DNA from: Methylococcaceae bacterium NSP1-1
GTDB lineage: Bacteria; Pseudomonadota; Gammaproteobacteria; Methylococcales; Methylomonadaceae
Direction: 5' to 3'
DNA length: 17,076 nt
NCBI GenBank assembly: GCA_002256465.1
Contig: NQJG01000011.1
Coordinates: 1-17,076 of the forward strand
Program-made: the position numbers and the translations under genes
Shown here: positions 1 to 8,256 of the stretch, piece after piece
Numbering within the stretch: the stretch's first letter is position 1
Layout of the letters: each line of letters begins with the position of its first letter
Notes under the pieces: generated by a model
What the model was told of the DNA's origin: nothing
What the model saw: only the letters and a program-made list of their open reading frames with translations
Databases searched by the model: none

Positions 1-1005
1 CCAGAAAAATTCTGCATCGGAAAGACGGGGGGTTACCACGCGCTCATTACCGTGCTGTATGGACTCAGGATTGCTGCTTTCAATGTTGCTGAAAGTAATG
101 AAGTTCGCCAGTAAACCGCCGTCGGCATTTTTAACCGGAAAGTATTTCTGGTTGGTTTGCATCGTGGTAATCAGCACTTCCGGCGGCAACTCCAGAAAAC
201 GCGAGTCAAAAGTCCCGGTAATCGGCACCGGCCATTCGTTCAGGGCAGCAATCTCTTCCAGCAAATCATCCTCGATATGCGCCTTACCGTTCACTGCGGA
301 GGCAGATTTTTGTGCCGCTTCACGGATAATGGTCTTTCTCTGTTCAAAATCGGCAATCACGCGACCTTGTTGGTATAGGGTATCTGCGTAGTCTTCCGGC
401 TTAGCCAGGGTGATTTTTTGTGGCGCATGAAAGCGGTGCCCTTGGGTTGCTGCACCAGTTTGTAACCCCAAAACTTCCGTGTTTATGACGCTGTTGCCGT
501 AAAGCAAAACAGCCCAGTGTACAGGTCTGACAAACTCCGTAGTAAAACTGCCCCAGCGCATACGCTTGGCGATCGGCAGTCCGGCGATGCTCTGGCGGAT
601 AATGTCGGGGATCAGGTTTTCAGTCGCTTGTCCTTTGATGGCTTGGGTAAAGCTGAGCCATTCGCCTTTGTCGGTTTTCAAGCGTCCCAGTTGCTCGAAA
701 CAGGTGCCGCAGCTGACTGCAAAACCCATAGCTGCTTTGCTGGGTGTGCCGTCGGGCGCAAATGCCGCCTGTATTGCCGGGCCGCGTTTTTCTACGATTT
801 TATCGGGCTGTGCGCTAGCCAGGTTTTCAATAAAAACGGCTAGACGTCTGGGGGTGGCGTAAGCCTTGCTGCCGGTAAATGTTAACTCGGCGGCATTAAG
901 CCCCTGAACGATGTTATTCAACAACGCGTTGCTCAGTTTCAGCAAGGTTTTGGGCGGCAGCTCTTCCGAACCCAGTTCGAATAGTAAATGTTTGCTTGTA
1001 CTCAT
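1..1005 (-). CDS. glyS: Glycyl-tRNA synthetase beta subunit (5' part, runs off the window)
   Basis: Beta subunit of the bacterial alpha2-beta2 glycyl-tRNA synthetase, a cytoplasmic enzyme that charges tRNA-Gly. Reading the minus strand from an ATG at 1005 gives 335 uninterrupted codons to the window edge, so only the N-terminal half is present (the family is about 690 residues). The protein opens MSTSKHLLFELGSEELPPK, the typical GlyS start with the E-L-G-S/T-E-E-L-P motif. It also contains ATPRRLAVF, the GRVIADFEQR stretch and LSDAEFFW just before the edge, all conserved in this family. The start lies 1 nt after the glyQ stop, and GGGAG sits a few bases upstream inside the end of glyQ, so the two subunits are probably translated together in equal amounts. 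The frame is clean and I see nothing odd. Confidence 0.97.
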   Translation of the reverse strand, partial: MSTSKHLLFELGSEELPPKTLLKLSNALLNNIVQGLNAAELTFTGSKAYATPRRLAVFIENLASAQPDKIVEKRGPAIQAAFAPDGTPSKAAMGFAVSCGTCFEQLGRLKTDKGEWLSFTQAIKGQATENLIPDIIRQSIAGLPIAKRMRWGSFTTEFVRPVHWAVLLYGNSVINTEVLGLQTGAATQGHRFHAPQKITLAKPEDYADTLYQQGRVIADFEQRKTIIREAAQKSASAVNGKAHIEDDLLEEIAALNEWPVPITGTFDSRFLELPPEVLITTMQTNQKYFPVKNADGGLLANFITFSNIESSNPESIQHGNERVVTPRLSDAEFFW

Positions 1006-1006
1006 G

Positions 1007-1921
1007 TTATGCTCCCTGCTCGGTTAACATCGGGAAGCCCAACGATTCCCTGCGTTGATAATAGGCTTCGGCTACGGATTTGGCCAGGTTTCTGACCCTT
1101 AACAGATAGCGTTGGCGCTCGGTAACCGAAATGGCGTGACGCGCATCCAGCAGGTTAAAGGCGTGAGAAGCTTTCAGCACCATCTCATAGGCCGGTAACG
1201 GTAAATTCAGTTCGATCAGCTTGGTGCATTCCTGCTCGTAGTTATTGAAACACTCGAACATGAACTCGACGTTGGCGTGTTCAAAGTTGTAAGCAGACAT
1301 TTCCACTTCATTTTGATGAAACACGTCACCGTAAGTGACCATGCCGAATGGGCCTTTAGTCCAGACCAAATCATAAACGCTTTTAACGCTCTGCAAGTAC
1401 ATGGCAATTCGCTCCAGGCCGTAAGTGATTTCTCCGGTGACTGGCCGGCATTCCAGACCGCCGACTTGCTGAAAATAAGTGAACTGCGTCACTTCCATTC
1501 CATTTAGCCAGACCTCCCAACCTAGACCCCAGGCGCCTAATGTAGGCGATTCCCAATTATCTTCGACAAATCGAATATCGTGTTCGAGTAAATCAAGGCC
1601 CAGATATCGTAATGAGCCAAGATAAAGTTCCTGGAAATTGTCTGGTGACGGTTTTAAAACCACCTGAAACTGGTAGTAATGTTGCAGGCGATTGGGATTT
1701 TCACCAAATCGTCCATCAGTAGGGCGGCGAGAGGGCTGAACATAGGCTGCGTTCCACGGTTCAGGACCTATAGCCCTTAAAAAAGTAGCAGGATGAAAAG
1801 TCCCCGCGCCTACTTCCTGATCCAAAGGTTGTAATAAAATACAACCCTGAATTGACCAATATTCTTGTAAAGCCAGAATAAGTCCCTGAAAAGTTGATAA
1901 ATCGTTGTTTGTACTCGACAC
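1007..1921 (-). CDS. glyQ: Glycyl-tRNA synthetase alpha subunit
   Basis: Alpha subunit of the tetrameric glycyl-tRNA synthetase. It carries the class II catalytic core that makes glycyl-adenylate. The 304-residue protein has the family's normal length and its hallmark stretches: [18 protein letters not shown] near residues 31-48, [37 protein letters not shown] and the [10 protein letters not shown] segment. The start codon is GTG at 1921 ([12 protein letters not shown]). No convincing Shine-Dalgarno sequence lies before it, and the alternative upstream GTG runs straight into a stop. It is first in the glyQ-glyS operon, with glyS 1 nt downstream. A TATAAT -10 box lies 36 nt upstream. The identification is secure; only the exact start is open. 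Confidence 0.97.
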   Translation of the reverse strand: MSSTNNDLSTFQGLILALQEYWSIQGCILLQPLDQEVGAGTFHPATFLRAIGPEPWNAAYVQPSRRPTDGRFGENPNRLQHYYQFQVVLKPSPDNFQELYLGSLRYLGLDLLEHDIRFVEDNWESPTLGAWGLGWEVWLNGMEVTQFTYFQQVGGLECRPVTGEITYGLERIAMYLQSVKSVYDLVWTKGPFGMVTYGDVFHQNEVEMSAYNFEHANVEFMFECFNNYEQECTKLIELNLPLPAYEMVLKASHAFNLLDARHAISVTERQRYLLRVRNLAKSVAEAYYQRRESLGFPMLTEQGA

Positions 1922-1956
1922 GGTGTCTACACGTTAGGCAATAAAAAGGTCCTCAA

Positions 1957-1962
1957 ATTATA
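1957..1962 (-). promoter_or_regulatory. Candidate -10 box for glyQS
   Basis: A perfect TATAAT lies on the minus strand in an AT-rich stretch, 36 nt before the glyQ GTG. I could not find a matching -35 hexamer at 16-18 nt, so this is a half-supported sigma-70 promoter. Confidence 0.35.
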
Positions 1963-2057
1963 TCCTAAAAAAATTTTTATAGTATGGTTTGGAACGGATT
2001 GATAAGAAACAGTGGGATATGCTGGAGACGAACAATCTCTAACACAAAGAGCATTAA

Positions 2058-3227
2058 TTAATGTAAGTCTTCTTGTCCGTCATCTTTTTGAATAGGTTGC
2101 AGTGATAAACTGCCAATCAAATCGCTTTTTGATTTATTGGAGGATATATCTGGAGATGAGGAGCCAAGCCCTGCACTCAGATTGATTTTTAACTTGAGGT
2201 TATTTGGGGAATCAGAATTTTGCAATGCTTCTTCCAGAGAAATAGTGCCTTCTTTAAATAATCTCAGTAAATGGCTATCAAAAGTTTGCATGCCGACATT
2301 TTCTGACTTTTCCATGACTTCTTTTATACCGTGTATATCGCCTTTTTGGATTAAATCGCGAATCAGTTGTGTGCCCAATAAAATTTCAATCGCGGCGGTG
2401 CGTTTTCCGTCAATGGTTGGAACCAGTCTTTGAGAGACAAAGGCTTTTAGATTTAGCGACAAATCCAGTAATAATTGATTATGGCGTTCTTCCGGGAAGA
2501 AGTTGATGATTCTGTCGAGCGCCTGATTAGAGTTATTGGCATGCAGCGTTGAAAGGCACAAATGACCGGTTTCTGCAAAAGCCAAGGCATGCTCCATAGT
2601 CTCCCTGGAACGGATTTCACCGATCAGAATGACATCGGGAGCCTGGCGCAGGGTGTTCTTGAGAGCATCTTCATAAGTTAAGGTATCAACACCGACTTCT
2701 CGTTGGTTGATCAGAGATTTTTTGTGTGGGTGGATATATTCAATAGGGTCTTCAATGGTGATGATATGACCGGAGGCATTGCTATTGCGATAATCAATGA
2801 GCGCCGCTAAAGAAGTCGATTTCCCTGAGCCTGTTCCTCCGATAAACAATATCAGTCCGCGTTTTTCCATAATGGATTTTTTAAGTATGGGCGGCAATCC
2901 CAGCTTGTCAGCATTTGGAATATCCATCTTGATATTGCGAATGACCAGTGCAAAACTGCTTCGTTGCTTAAAAATATTGACCCTGAAGCGGCCAACTCCA
3001 GGCTCTGAAATAGCCAGATTCATTTCAGGAATATTTTCAAATGCTTTTTGCTGATCTTCATCCATAAGGCTATAGGCGATTTCTTTTATTCGAGGCGGTG
3101 TCAACTTAACGTTCTCCAGCGGTTTCAATACACCTTGAAATTTGGCGGCTGGAGGTGCGTCTATGGTTAAATAAAGGTCAGAGCCATCGTTTTGGACGAG
3201 GATTTTTAAATAGTCTTTGAATTCCAT
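2058..3227 (-). CDS. pilU: Type IV pilus twitching-motility ATPase PilU
   Basis: Hexameric cytoplasmic ATPase of the PilT/PilU family that powers or assists retraction of type IV pili at the inner membrane. Counting from the ATG at 3227, the 389-residue protein shows a Walker A (GGTGSGKST, about residues 130-138), an Asp box (ITIEDPIEYIH, 157-167), a Walker B (DVILIGEIRSRET, from 198) and a His box (STLHANN, 226-232). The start MEFKDYL, the GMQTFDSHL stretch and the C-terminal DSPNNLKLKI segment point to PilU rather than PilT. A GTG at 3260 would add 11 residues, but MEF is where PilU proteins usually begin. The tail beyond DSPNNLKLKI is serine-rich and low in conservation. pilU is usually found beside pilT; here its upstream neighbour is a divergent, unrelated gene, so it stands alone in this window. 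Confidence 0.93.
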   Translation of the reverse strand: MEFKDYLKILVQNDGSDLYLTIDAPPAAKFQGVLKPLENVKLTPPRIKEIAYSLMDEDQQKAFENIPEMNLAISEPGVGRFRVNIFKQRSSFALVIRNIKMDIPNADKLGLPPILKKSIMEKRGLILFIGGTGSGKSTSLAALIDYRNSNASGHIITIEDPIEYIHPHKKSLINQREVGVDTLTYEDALKNTLRQAPDVILIGEIRSRETMEHALAFAETGHLCLSTLHANNSNQALDRIINFFPEERHNQLLLDLSLNLKAFVSQRLVPTIDGKRTAAIEILLGTQLIRDLIQKGDIHGIKEVMEKSENVGMQTFDSHLLRLFKEGTISLEEALQNSDSPNNLKLKINLSAGLGSSSPDISSNKSKSDLIGSLSLQPIQKDDGQEDLH

Positions 3228-3316
3228 AGTGAGTCCAGTATCAGGAATGAATGTAAGCACTTTTAAGTTTAGGTTACGAGTCTTGGAAGTTGAAGCCGAA
3301 TTAAAAAATAAATGCG

Positions 3317-3322
3317 TATAAT
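3317..3322 (+). promoter_or_regulatory. Candidate -10 box for the PP-loop/TusA/CDF/argJ cluster
   Basis: TATAAT lies 28 nt before the ATG at 3351, in the 123-nt gap between pilU and the divergent cluster. A TTGAAG at 3290-3295 is 21 nt away, which is too far for a good -35 pairing, so only the -10 is well supported. Confidence 0.4.
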
Positions 3323-3350
3323 ATGCTTATTTTTAAGATATTAGATTGAT

Positions 3351-4394
3351 ATGAGTAAACAAAGAAAAGCAGTGGCATTGATTTCCGGCGGTCTGGATTC
3401 AATGCTGGCAGCAAAAACTGTAATGGAACAAGGTGTTCATGTTGAGGGCATTAATTTTTTTACCGGTTTTTGTGTAGAAGGTCATACTCACGCCATTCGA
3501 GAAAAAGATAAAGCCAAACCCAAGCGCAATAACTCTTTATGGGTTGCCGAACAGTTAAGCATAAAACTGCATATTGTCGATGTTATCGAAGAATATAAAA
3601 ATGTGCTGATCAATCCGAAACATGGTTATGGCGCGCACATGAATCCTTGTCTTGACTGTAAAATTTTCATGGTTAATAAGGCCAAACAATGGATAGTGGA
3701 AAATAATTTTGACTTCATTATTACCGGTGAAGTCATCGGCCAACGCCCGATGTCTCAGCGTAAAGGCACTATGCCAATTGTGGCAAAACAATCGGGCGCT
3801 GATGATTTATTATTGCGTCCTTTGTGTGCTAAAAATCTACCCCCAACTCTGCCTGAGCTTGAGGGCTGGGTCGATAGAGAAAAGTTGCATGATATTACCG
3901 GACGGTCACGCAAGCCACAGATGGCAATGGCTGCACAGTTTGGCTTTGATGATTATGCTCAGCCTGCCGGCGGCTGCTGTTTCCTGACCGACAAGTATTA
4001 TTCAGCAAAACTGGTCGATTTATGGAAATCGCAAGGTAATAAAGAGTACGAACTGGATGATGTCATGTTATTAAAAGTCGGGAGACACATCAGACCGCAA
4101 GCAAATTTCAAACTTATTGTAGCAAGAGAGGAAGGTGAAGGACGCTTCTTGCAAGGTTATAAAAAAGATTTTATCAGTATGAATAGCTTAAGCCATACCG
4201 GTCCACTAGTGCTGATAGACGGCTCGGCTTCAGCTGAGGATTTATATTTGGCTGCCAGAATTACTGCCCGTTACGGTCAGGGACGAGATGCCGAACACGT
4301 CGATATTAATGTCATGAACAAAGATGGCTCAGAAAGAACTATTCAGGTCAAGCCGTTTAAAAAAGAAGACATGCCCAAGGAATGGTTTATATGA
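3351..4394 (+). CDS. PP-loop (MnmA/ThiI-like) ATPase with C-terminal NFACT-R (DUF814) domain
   Basis: Probable RNA-thiolation-type enzyme that adenylates its substrate; the substrate itself is not known. The 347-residue protein starts with an adenine-nucleotide alpha-hydrolase fold: the PP-loop SGGLDS sits at residues 12-17. It carries NPCLDCKIFM with Cys100 and Cys103, resembling the catalytic cysteine region of MnmA. A second cysteine pair lies in PAGGCCFLTDK (Cys209-210), roughly where MnmA has its persulfide cysteine. Residues from about 225 on resemble the NFACT-R/DUF814 RNA-binding domain (LKVGRHIRPQ, the LIVAREEGEG stretch, HTGPLVLIDG). Databases often label relatives as tRNA (5-methylaminomethyl-2-thiouridylate) methyltransferase, which I would not take literally. 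The next gene is a TusA-like sulfur carrier, which fits a sulfur-relay partner. The PP-loop call is firm, and the thiolation role is inference from motifs and neighbours. Confidence 0.85.
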   Translation: MSKQRKAVALISGGLDSMLAAKTVMEQGVHVEGINFFTGFCVEGHTHAIREKDKAKPKRNNSLWVAEQLSIKLHIVDVIEEYKNVLINPKHGYGAHMNPCLDCKIFMVNKAKQWIVENNFDFIITGEVIGQRPMSQRKGTMPIVAKQSGADDLLLRPLCAKNLPPTLPELEGWVDREKLHDITGRSRKPQMAMAAQFGFDDYAQPAGGCCFLTDKYYSAKLVDLWKSQGNKEYELDDVMLLKVGRHIRPQANFKLIVAREEGEGRFLQGYKKDFISMNSLSHTGPLVLIDGSASAEDLYLAARITARYGQGRDAEHVDINVMNKDGSERTIQVKPFKKEDMPKEWFI

Positions 4395-4453
4395 GAGGTA
4401 CACGTTTCAATAAGCCAAGTTCCTCGAAACTTGAATCTTGCAGTTGATTTTAT

Positions 4454-4680
4454 ATGCATAAAGAAACTCTAAATGCACGGCGTTTACTCTGTCCGTTACC
4501 CGTCATTCGCACCCAGGATAAAGTCAAACAGCTAAAGGCTGGCGACCGGTTGGAGTTATTTGTACTGACCCCGGTGTAATGCAGGATATTCCAGCATGGT
4601 GTCGTATTAATGGTCATAAAGTGCTGGAAACCATTTCCGGTGATCATGAATATATTATTATTCTGGAAGTAGGCCCGTAA
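4454..4680 (+). pseudogene. tusA: TusA/SirA-like sulfur carrier, interrupted by a 1-nt deletion
   Basis: TusA-family proteins are small cytosolic carriers that pass sulfane sulfur through a Cys-Pro motif. From the ATG at 4454 the frame reads MHKETLNARRLLCPLPVIRT, with the signature LLCPLPVI, then meets TAA at 4577-4579 after 41 codons. Shifting by one base near 4555/4556 restores the family sequence: CTDPGVMQDIPAWCRINGH followed by KVLETISGDHEYIIILEVGP, ending in a TAA at 4678-4680. The simplest repair is GAGTT back to GAGGTT, one lost G, which gives LEVICTDPG and a 75-residue protein of normal size. The final TAA overlaps the ATG of the transporter (TAATG), so the reading frame was coupled to it. 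No canonical slippery heptamer is visible, so programmed frameshifting is unlikely. It is either a true point deletion or an assembly indel. The conserved second half suggests a recent event. Confidence 0.88.
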
Positions 4681-5834
4681 TGGCTGAAATTCTTGATACG
4701 ACAAGAATTAGAAAACTGAAAGCCAGAGCAAGCTATATTGGCGCGGCGGTTAATGTTTTTCAGACACTTATCAAGATTGGTTTTGGCATTTTGGGGCAAT
4801 CAGCTGCTTTAATCGCCGATGGCATTCATTCTTTATCGGATTTACTTAGCGACCTTTTAGTTATAATTGCCGTTAGATTGGGGAGTCGCGAAGCTGATTA
4901 TGATCATCCCTACGGACATCGTCGGTTTGAAACTATCGCAACAGTCATTTTAGGTATCAGTTTGATTGCTGTCGGCGGTGCAATTACATGGTCTGAGATG
5001 AATCGTATGACGCATCCTGAACATCTGCCTGTGCCTAATGCCATAGGCCTGGGCATTGCGTTGGTATCGATATTAGTTAATGAATGGCTGTATCATTACA
5101 CCAAACGTATCGCGAGACAAACCCGCTCTAAATTGTTACTGGCCAATGCCTGGCACCAGCGCAGCGATGCTATTTCATCAATTGTAGTGTTATTCGGCAT
5201 AGGCGCCGTGATGCTGGGCTATCCCCTGGCAGATGCGATTGCCGCCATCGTTGTTGCGTTGATGATTGCAAAAATCGGTTTGAACCTGGTCCTTGAGAGT
5301 ATCAAAGAGCTGGTTGATACGTCATTGCCGCCTAACCTGGTTGCCGAAATTCGCACCACGATCATGGGCATTGATGGCGTTGAAGGCATTCATTTATTGC
5401 GAACCCGGCATATGGGCGAAGATGCGTTGATTGATGCCCATATCGTTGTTGATCCTCGCATTACCGTTTCAGAAGGCCATAGCATAGGCGATACAGTCAG
5501 AGACGAGTTGATTAGCCGCTTTGATGACGTTATGGATGTGCTGGTGCATGTTGATCCTGAAGATGATGAAGGACGGTTTGAGCACGGCAAGCCGCTAACT
5601 CGCCGTGATGTAAAGGTTTTATTAGATAGGTATCTGGCAGATTTTAAGGCGTCTATGGACGATTTCAGAATTCATTATTTAAATGGACAGATTGAGGTCG
5701 AAGTCATTTTACCGTTTGCCCTCAGCGAGCAGCCGCAAAAATTAGCTGCACTAAAAAAGCAATGCAAACTGATGAAGATCAAAGTTAAAAAAATTAATAA
5801 CGTCACACTATTTTTTAAACAAAAGGAGGATTAA
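4680..5834 (+). CDS. Cation diffusion facilitator (CDF) family metal exporter
   Basis: Inner-membrane antiporter that exports divalent metal (Zn, Fe, Mn or Co; the ion cannot be read from sequence). The first ~210 residues hold the six-helix CDF domain. Metal-site motifs are visible in helix 2 (DGIHSLSDLLSD, with His50 and Asp54) and helix 5 (AWHQRSDAISS, His159 and Asp163), plus the family's YGHRRFE after helix 2. The cytosolic C-terminal domain contains GIHLLRTRHMGEDALIDAHI and VHVDPED. About 85 more residues follow (from about 300), so the protein is 384 residues against roughly 300 for a typical bacterial CDF. The added part has a strand-rich stretch (IEVEVILPFAL) and a lysine-rich end. 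It overlaps the tusA stop by 1 nt, and argJ starts 3 nt after its stop. Confidence 0.92.
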   Translation: MAEILDTTRIRKLKARASYIGAAVNVFQTLIKIGFGILGQSAALIADGIHSLSDLLSDLLVIIAVRLGSREADYDHPYGHRRFETIATVILGISLIAVGGAITWSEMNRMTHPEHLPVPNAIGLGIALVSILVNEWLYHYTKRIARQTRSKLLLANAWHQRSDAISSIVVLFGIGAVMLGYPLADAIAAIVVALMIAKIGLNLVLESIKELVDTSLPPNLVAEIRTTIMGIDGVEGIHLLRTRHMGEDALIDAHIVVDPRITVSEGHSIGDTVRDELISRFDDVMDVLVHVDPEDDEGRFEHGKPLTRRDVKVLLDRYLADFKASMDDFRIHYLNGQIEVEVILPFALSEQPQKLAALKKQCKLMKIKVKKINNVTLFFKQKED

Positions 5835-5837
5835 CAA

Positions 5838-7052
5838 ATGGCGGTAGGACAGTGCAATTTTCCAGACATGCTTGATGTACCGGGAATAATGCTGGGCACA
5901 GCCTGTGCGGGTATCAAGCAAACAGTCAAGGATGATATTTTGGTTATTCAAATGGCTGAACAGTCAACATGTGCTGCTGTATTTACTCAAAATGCATTTT
6001 GTGCTGCGCCTGTGCATGTCGCAAAAGCCAATCTGACCCATGAGCCACGCTGGTTGCTGATTAATTCAGGCAATGCCAATGCAGGAACCGGTGAACAGGG
6101 AATGCAGGATGCTCTGCTTACTTGTGCTGAACTTGCCAGAATCGTAGGTGGCGGAGCCAAGCAAGTGCTGCCTTTTTCCACGGGCGTGATTGGACAACCC
6201 TTGCCGGTAGCCAAAATTAAAGCAGTCTTACCGGAAGCAATAAGAAATCTGTCGCTTAATAATTGGGATAAAGCCGCACGCGCAATTATGACCACGGACA
6301 CTTTTCCCAAAGGCATTTCTAAAGTCATCACCATTGCTGGAAGGTCCATCACGATAAACGGCATTTCCAAAGGTGCTGGCATGATACAGCCAAATATGGC
6401 AACAATGCTGGGCTTTATCGCCACTGACGCCAAAATTAACCAGGCTCTGTTGCAGATATGTTTAACATTAGCTGTTGAGCAGTCATTTAATCGTATTACA
6501 GTTGATGGCGACACCTCGACTAACGATGCATGCGTAGTGATGGCTAGCGGCTGCTCAACTGCACCGGAAATTACCGCAGGCAGTGAACATTATGCAATTT
6601 TTGCCGATGCCCTTATGAGCGTTTGCAAGCAATTAGCAGAAGCCATTGTTAGAGATGGCGAAGGTGCAACCAAATTAATGCGTATCGTCGTCAAAGAAGC
6701 ATTGCACGATGAAGAAGCGGTGCGAGTCGGTAAAACTATTGCTCACTCGCCGCTGGTGAAAACAGCTTTTTTTGCCAGCGATCCAAATTGGGGACGGATT
6801 CTTGCCGCTGTTGGCCGCTCAGGCGTAGAAAGCATGATACTGGAAAACGTGCAAATTTTTTTAGACGACGTTTGTATCGTTAGAAATGGTGGCCGCGCCG
6901 ATGATTACACCGAAGAAGCAGGGCAAAGAGTGATGGACAGAGACGAAATCACTGTGACGGTTAAACTGGGGCGTGGTAAAGCTTCACAGGAAGTTTTAAC
7001 CTGTGACTTTTCTTACGACTATGTGAAAATTAATGCGGAATATAGGACTTGA
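5838..7052 (+). CDS. argJ: Bifunctional ornithine acetyltransferase / N-acetylglutamate synthase ArgJ
   Basis: Moves the acetyl group from N-acetylornithine to glutamate, recycling acetyl in arginine synthesis; some members also make N-acetylglutamate from acetyl-CoA. The 404-residue length is normal. Visible motifs are INSGNANAGTGEQGM (about 75-89), FSTGVIGQPLP (113-123) and TTDTFPKG (152-159). The self-cleavage site is in KGAGMIQPNMATMLGFIATDA, where the precursor should split between Ala188 and Thr189, Thr189 being the nucleophile. The frame also contains TVDGDTSTND and SDPNWGRILAAVGRSG. An AGGAGG at 5824-5829 lies 8 nt before the ATG, the best ribosome site in the cluster, so translation need not depend on coupling to the transporter. 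It stands apart from other arg genes, which is common in proteobacteria. Confidence 0.97.
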   Translation: MAVGQCNFPDMLDVPGIMLGTACAGIKQTVKDDILVIQMAEQSTCAAVFTQNAFCAAPVHVAKANLTHEPRWLLINSGNANAGTGEQGMQDALLTCAELARIVGGGAKQVLPFSTGVIGQPLPVAKIKAVLPEAIRNLSLNNWDKAARAIMTTDTFPKGISKVITIAGRSITINGISKGAGMIQPNMATMLGFIATDAKINQALLQICLTLAVEQSFNRITVDGDTSTNDACVVMASGCSTAPEITAGSEHYAIFADALMSVCKQLAEAIVRDGEGATKLMRIVVKEALHDEEAVRVGKTIAHSPLVKTAFFASDPNWGRILAAVGRSGVESMILENVQIFLDDVCIVRNGGRADDYTEEAGQRVMDRDEITVTVKLGRGKASQEVLTCDFSYDYVKINAEYRT

Positions 7053-7999
7053 AACTGCTACAGGTTGCTGTCGGCGTAGTAAAAAGCACCGATGGACAAG
7101 TTTTAATTTCCCTGCGCGATGAATCTTTGCATCAAGGGGGATTGTGGGAGTTTCCCGGCGGTAAGATTGAATCCGGGGAATCCGCTGAAGAAGCGTTGGC
7201 ACGGGAACTCAAAGAAGAGCTAAATATTGATGTAATAAAAGCAACACCGCTGATTACCGTTAAGCATCAATACCCTGATTTAGCCGTACAGTTGAATGTG
7301 TTTTTAGTGGAGCATTTTTCAGGTGACGCTAAAAGCTGTGAAGGTCAGCCATTCAAATGGGTCAATACAGGCGAATTGGCAAATCATGCATTTCCAACTG
7401 CCAATCGGCCCATTATAACCGCCGCTCAATTACCACCCTATTATGCAATTTTGGACGATGTCGATGAGTCGCAGTTATTGACTAATCTGCACAAAATATT
7501 AATCCGAGGGATTAAACTGATCCAACTAAGGTTAAAAACATTACACACCGATGCTATAAAAAATTTTATTGAACAAGCTTATCCCTTGTGTAAGCGACAA
7601 GGGGCATCGTTATTAATAAATTCTGCCGTTAAAAATGCAGAAGATTTTGCTGTTGATGGCATTCATTTAACCAGCCGACATTTAATGTCTATAACCAAGC
7701 GACCAGCATTCCCACGCGGTACATCGGAGCAAGCACACTGGGTCGCTGCCTCATGCCATAACCTTCCGGAATTACAGCACGCGCAAAAAATAGGTGTTGA
7801 CTTTATCGTTTTAGCGCCGGTGTTAGCAACTAAAACACATCCGGAAACAGAGCCGTTAGGATGGGAGCAATTCGCCAAACTGGTTTCTAAAACAAATCTG
7901 CCTGTTTATGCGTTGGGGGGGCTTTCTGAATCCAGTTTGGATATGACGAGGCAAGCAGGAGGTCAGGGAGTTGCCGCAATCAGAGCTTTTTTGGAGTAA
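7049..7999 (+). CDS. Nudix hydrolase (MutT-like) fused to a ThiE-like domain
   Basis: Two-domain protein. Residues 1-130 form a MutT/8-oxo-dGTPase-like Nudix domain that should remove oxidised nucleotides. The Nudix box runs from Gly38 to Ile60 (GGKIESGESAEEALARELKE and on), with Glu44, Arg52-Glu53 and Glu56-Glu57 in place; the usual Gly near its end is Asn59. WEFPGGK and PTANRPI are also typical. Residues from about 135 resemble thiamine-phosphate synthase ThiE (KLIQLRLK, DGIHLTSRHL, LAPVLATKTHPE, ALGGLSESSL). Several residues expected of active ThiE (G-Q-D after the HL, and the phosphate-binding serine context) are not obvious, so this half may have another role. The start is TTG, and its TTGA overlaps the argJ stop by 4 nt, so expression is probably coupled to argJ. 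This fusion is known in gammaproteobacteria. Confidence 0.88.
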   Translation: MKLLQVAVGVVKSTDGQVLISLRDESLHQGGLWEFPGGKIESGESAEEALARELKEELNIDVIKATPLITVKHQYPDLAVQLNVFLVEHFSGDAKSCEGQPFKWVNTGELANHAFPTANRPIITAAQLPPYYAILDDVDESQLLTNLHKILIRGIKLIQLRLKTLHTDAIKNFIEQAYPLCKRQGASLLINSAVKNAEDFAVDGIHLTSRHLMSITKRPAFPRGTSEQAHWVAASCHNLPELQHAQKIGVDFIVLAPVLATKTHPETEPLGWEQFAKLVSKTNLPVYALGGLSESSLDMTRQAGGQGVAAIRAFLE

Positions 8000-8136
8000 T
8001 GATAAGGGTTACGCGCATGCCATGGAAAAAAACGGCCTTGTATCGTAAGCCATGTTTGTGATAATGTTGCTGCTACCTTGTTCATTTATTGATAATAAAA
8101 GATGCAGTGAATAGATAAGTAAGATTCAAAATGAGA

Positions 8137-8180
8137 AACCCTGACACTTTAGGTGTTTGAAACGTTAATATTTCAGGGTT
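8137..8180. repeat. Inverted repeat with 8-bp arms
   Basis: AACCCTGA at 8137-8144 is mirrored exactly by TCAGGGTT at 8173-8180, with a 28-nt loop. There is no T-run after it on either strand, so it is not a standard terminator. A small repeat element or mRNA hairpin is possible. Chance cannot be excluded. Confidence 0.4.
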
Positions 8181-8256
8181 CGAACTGAATTCGCGGGAAG
8201 GAAAAAATATTTTCTGTTGCGTAGGTTGTAAAGCCATTTGCATGATACTGCACAAC

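Noticed and set aside
59..862. Several plus-strand frames between 59 and 862
   Set aside because: They lie antisense to glyS, whose minus-strand frame is clean and clearly conserved.
3228..3260. GTG at 3260 as the pilU start
   Set aside because: It adds 11 residues not seen in PilU. The ATG at 3227 gives the family's MEF start.
4391..4447. ATG overlapping the PP-loop gene stop (ATGA) as an alternative tusA start
   Set aside because: It is in the tusA frame but hits TGA after 18 codons, and the 4454 ATG gives the normal TusA N-terminus.
4550..4580. Programmed -1 ribosomal frameshifting in tusA
   Set aside because: The required shift is -1, but no X-XXY-YYZ heptamer or obvious downstream pseudoknot is visible. 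A lost G is simpler.
8170..8195. GGTTCGAA within a short stem, resembling a tRNA T-arm
   Set aside because: No acceptor, D or anticodon arms can be found around it; TTCGAA is simply palindromic.
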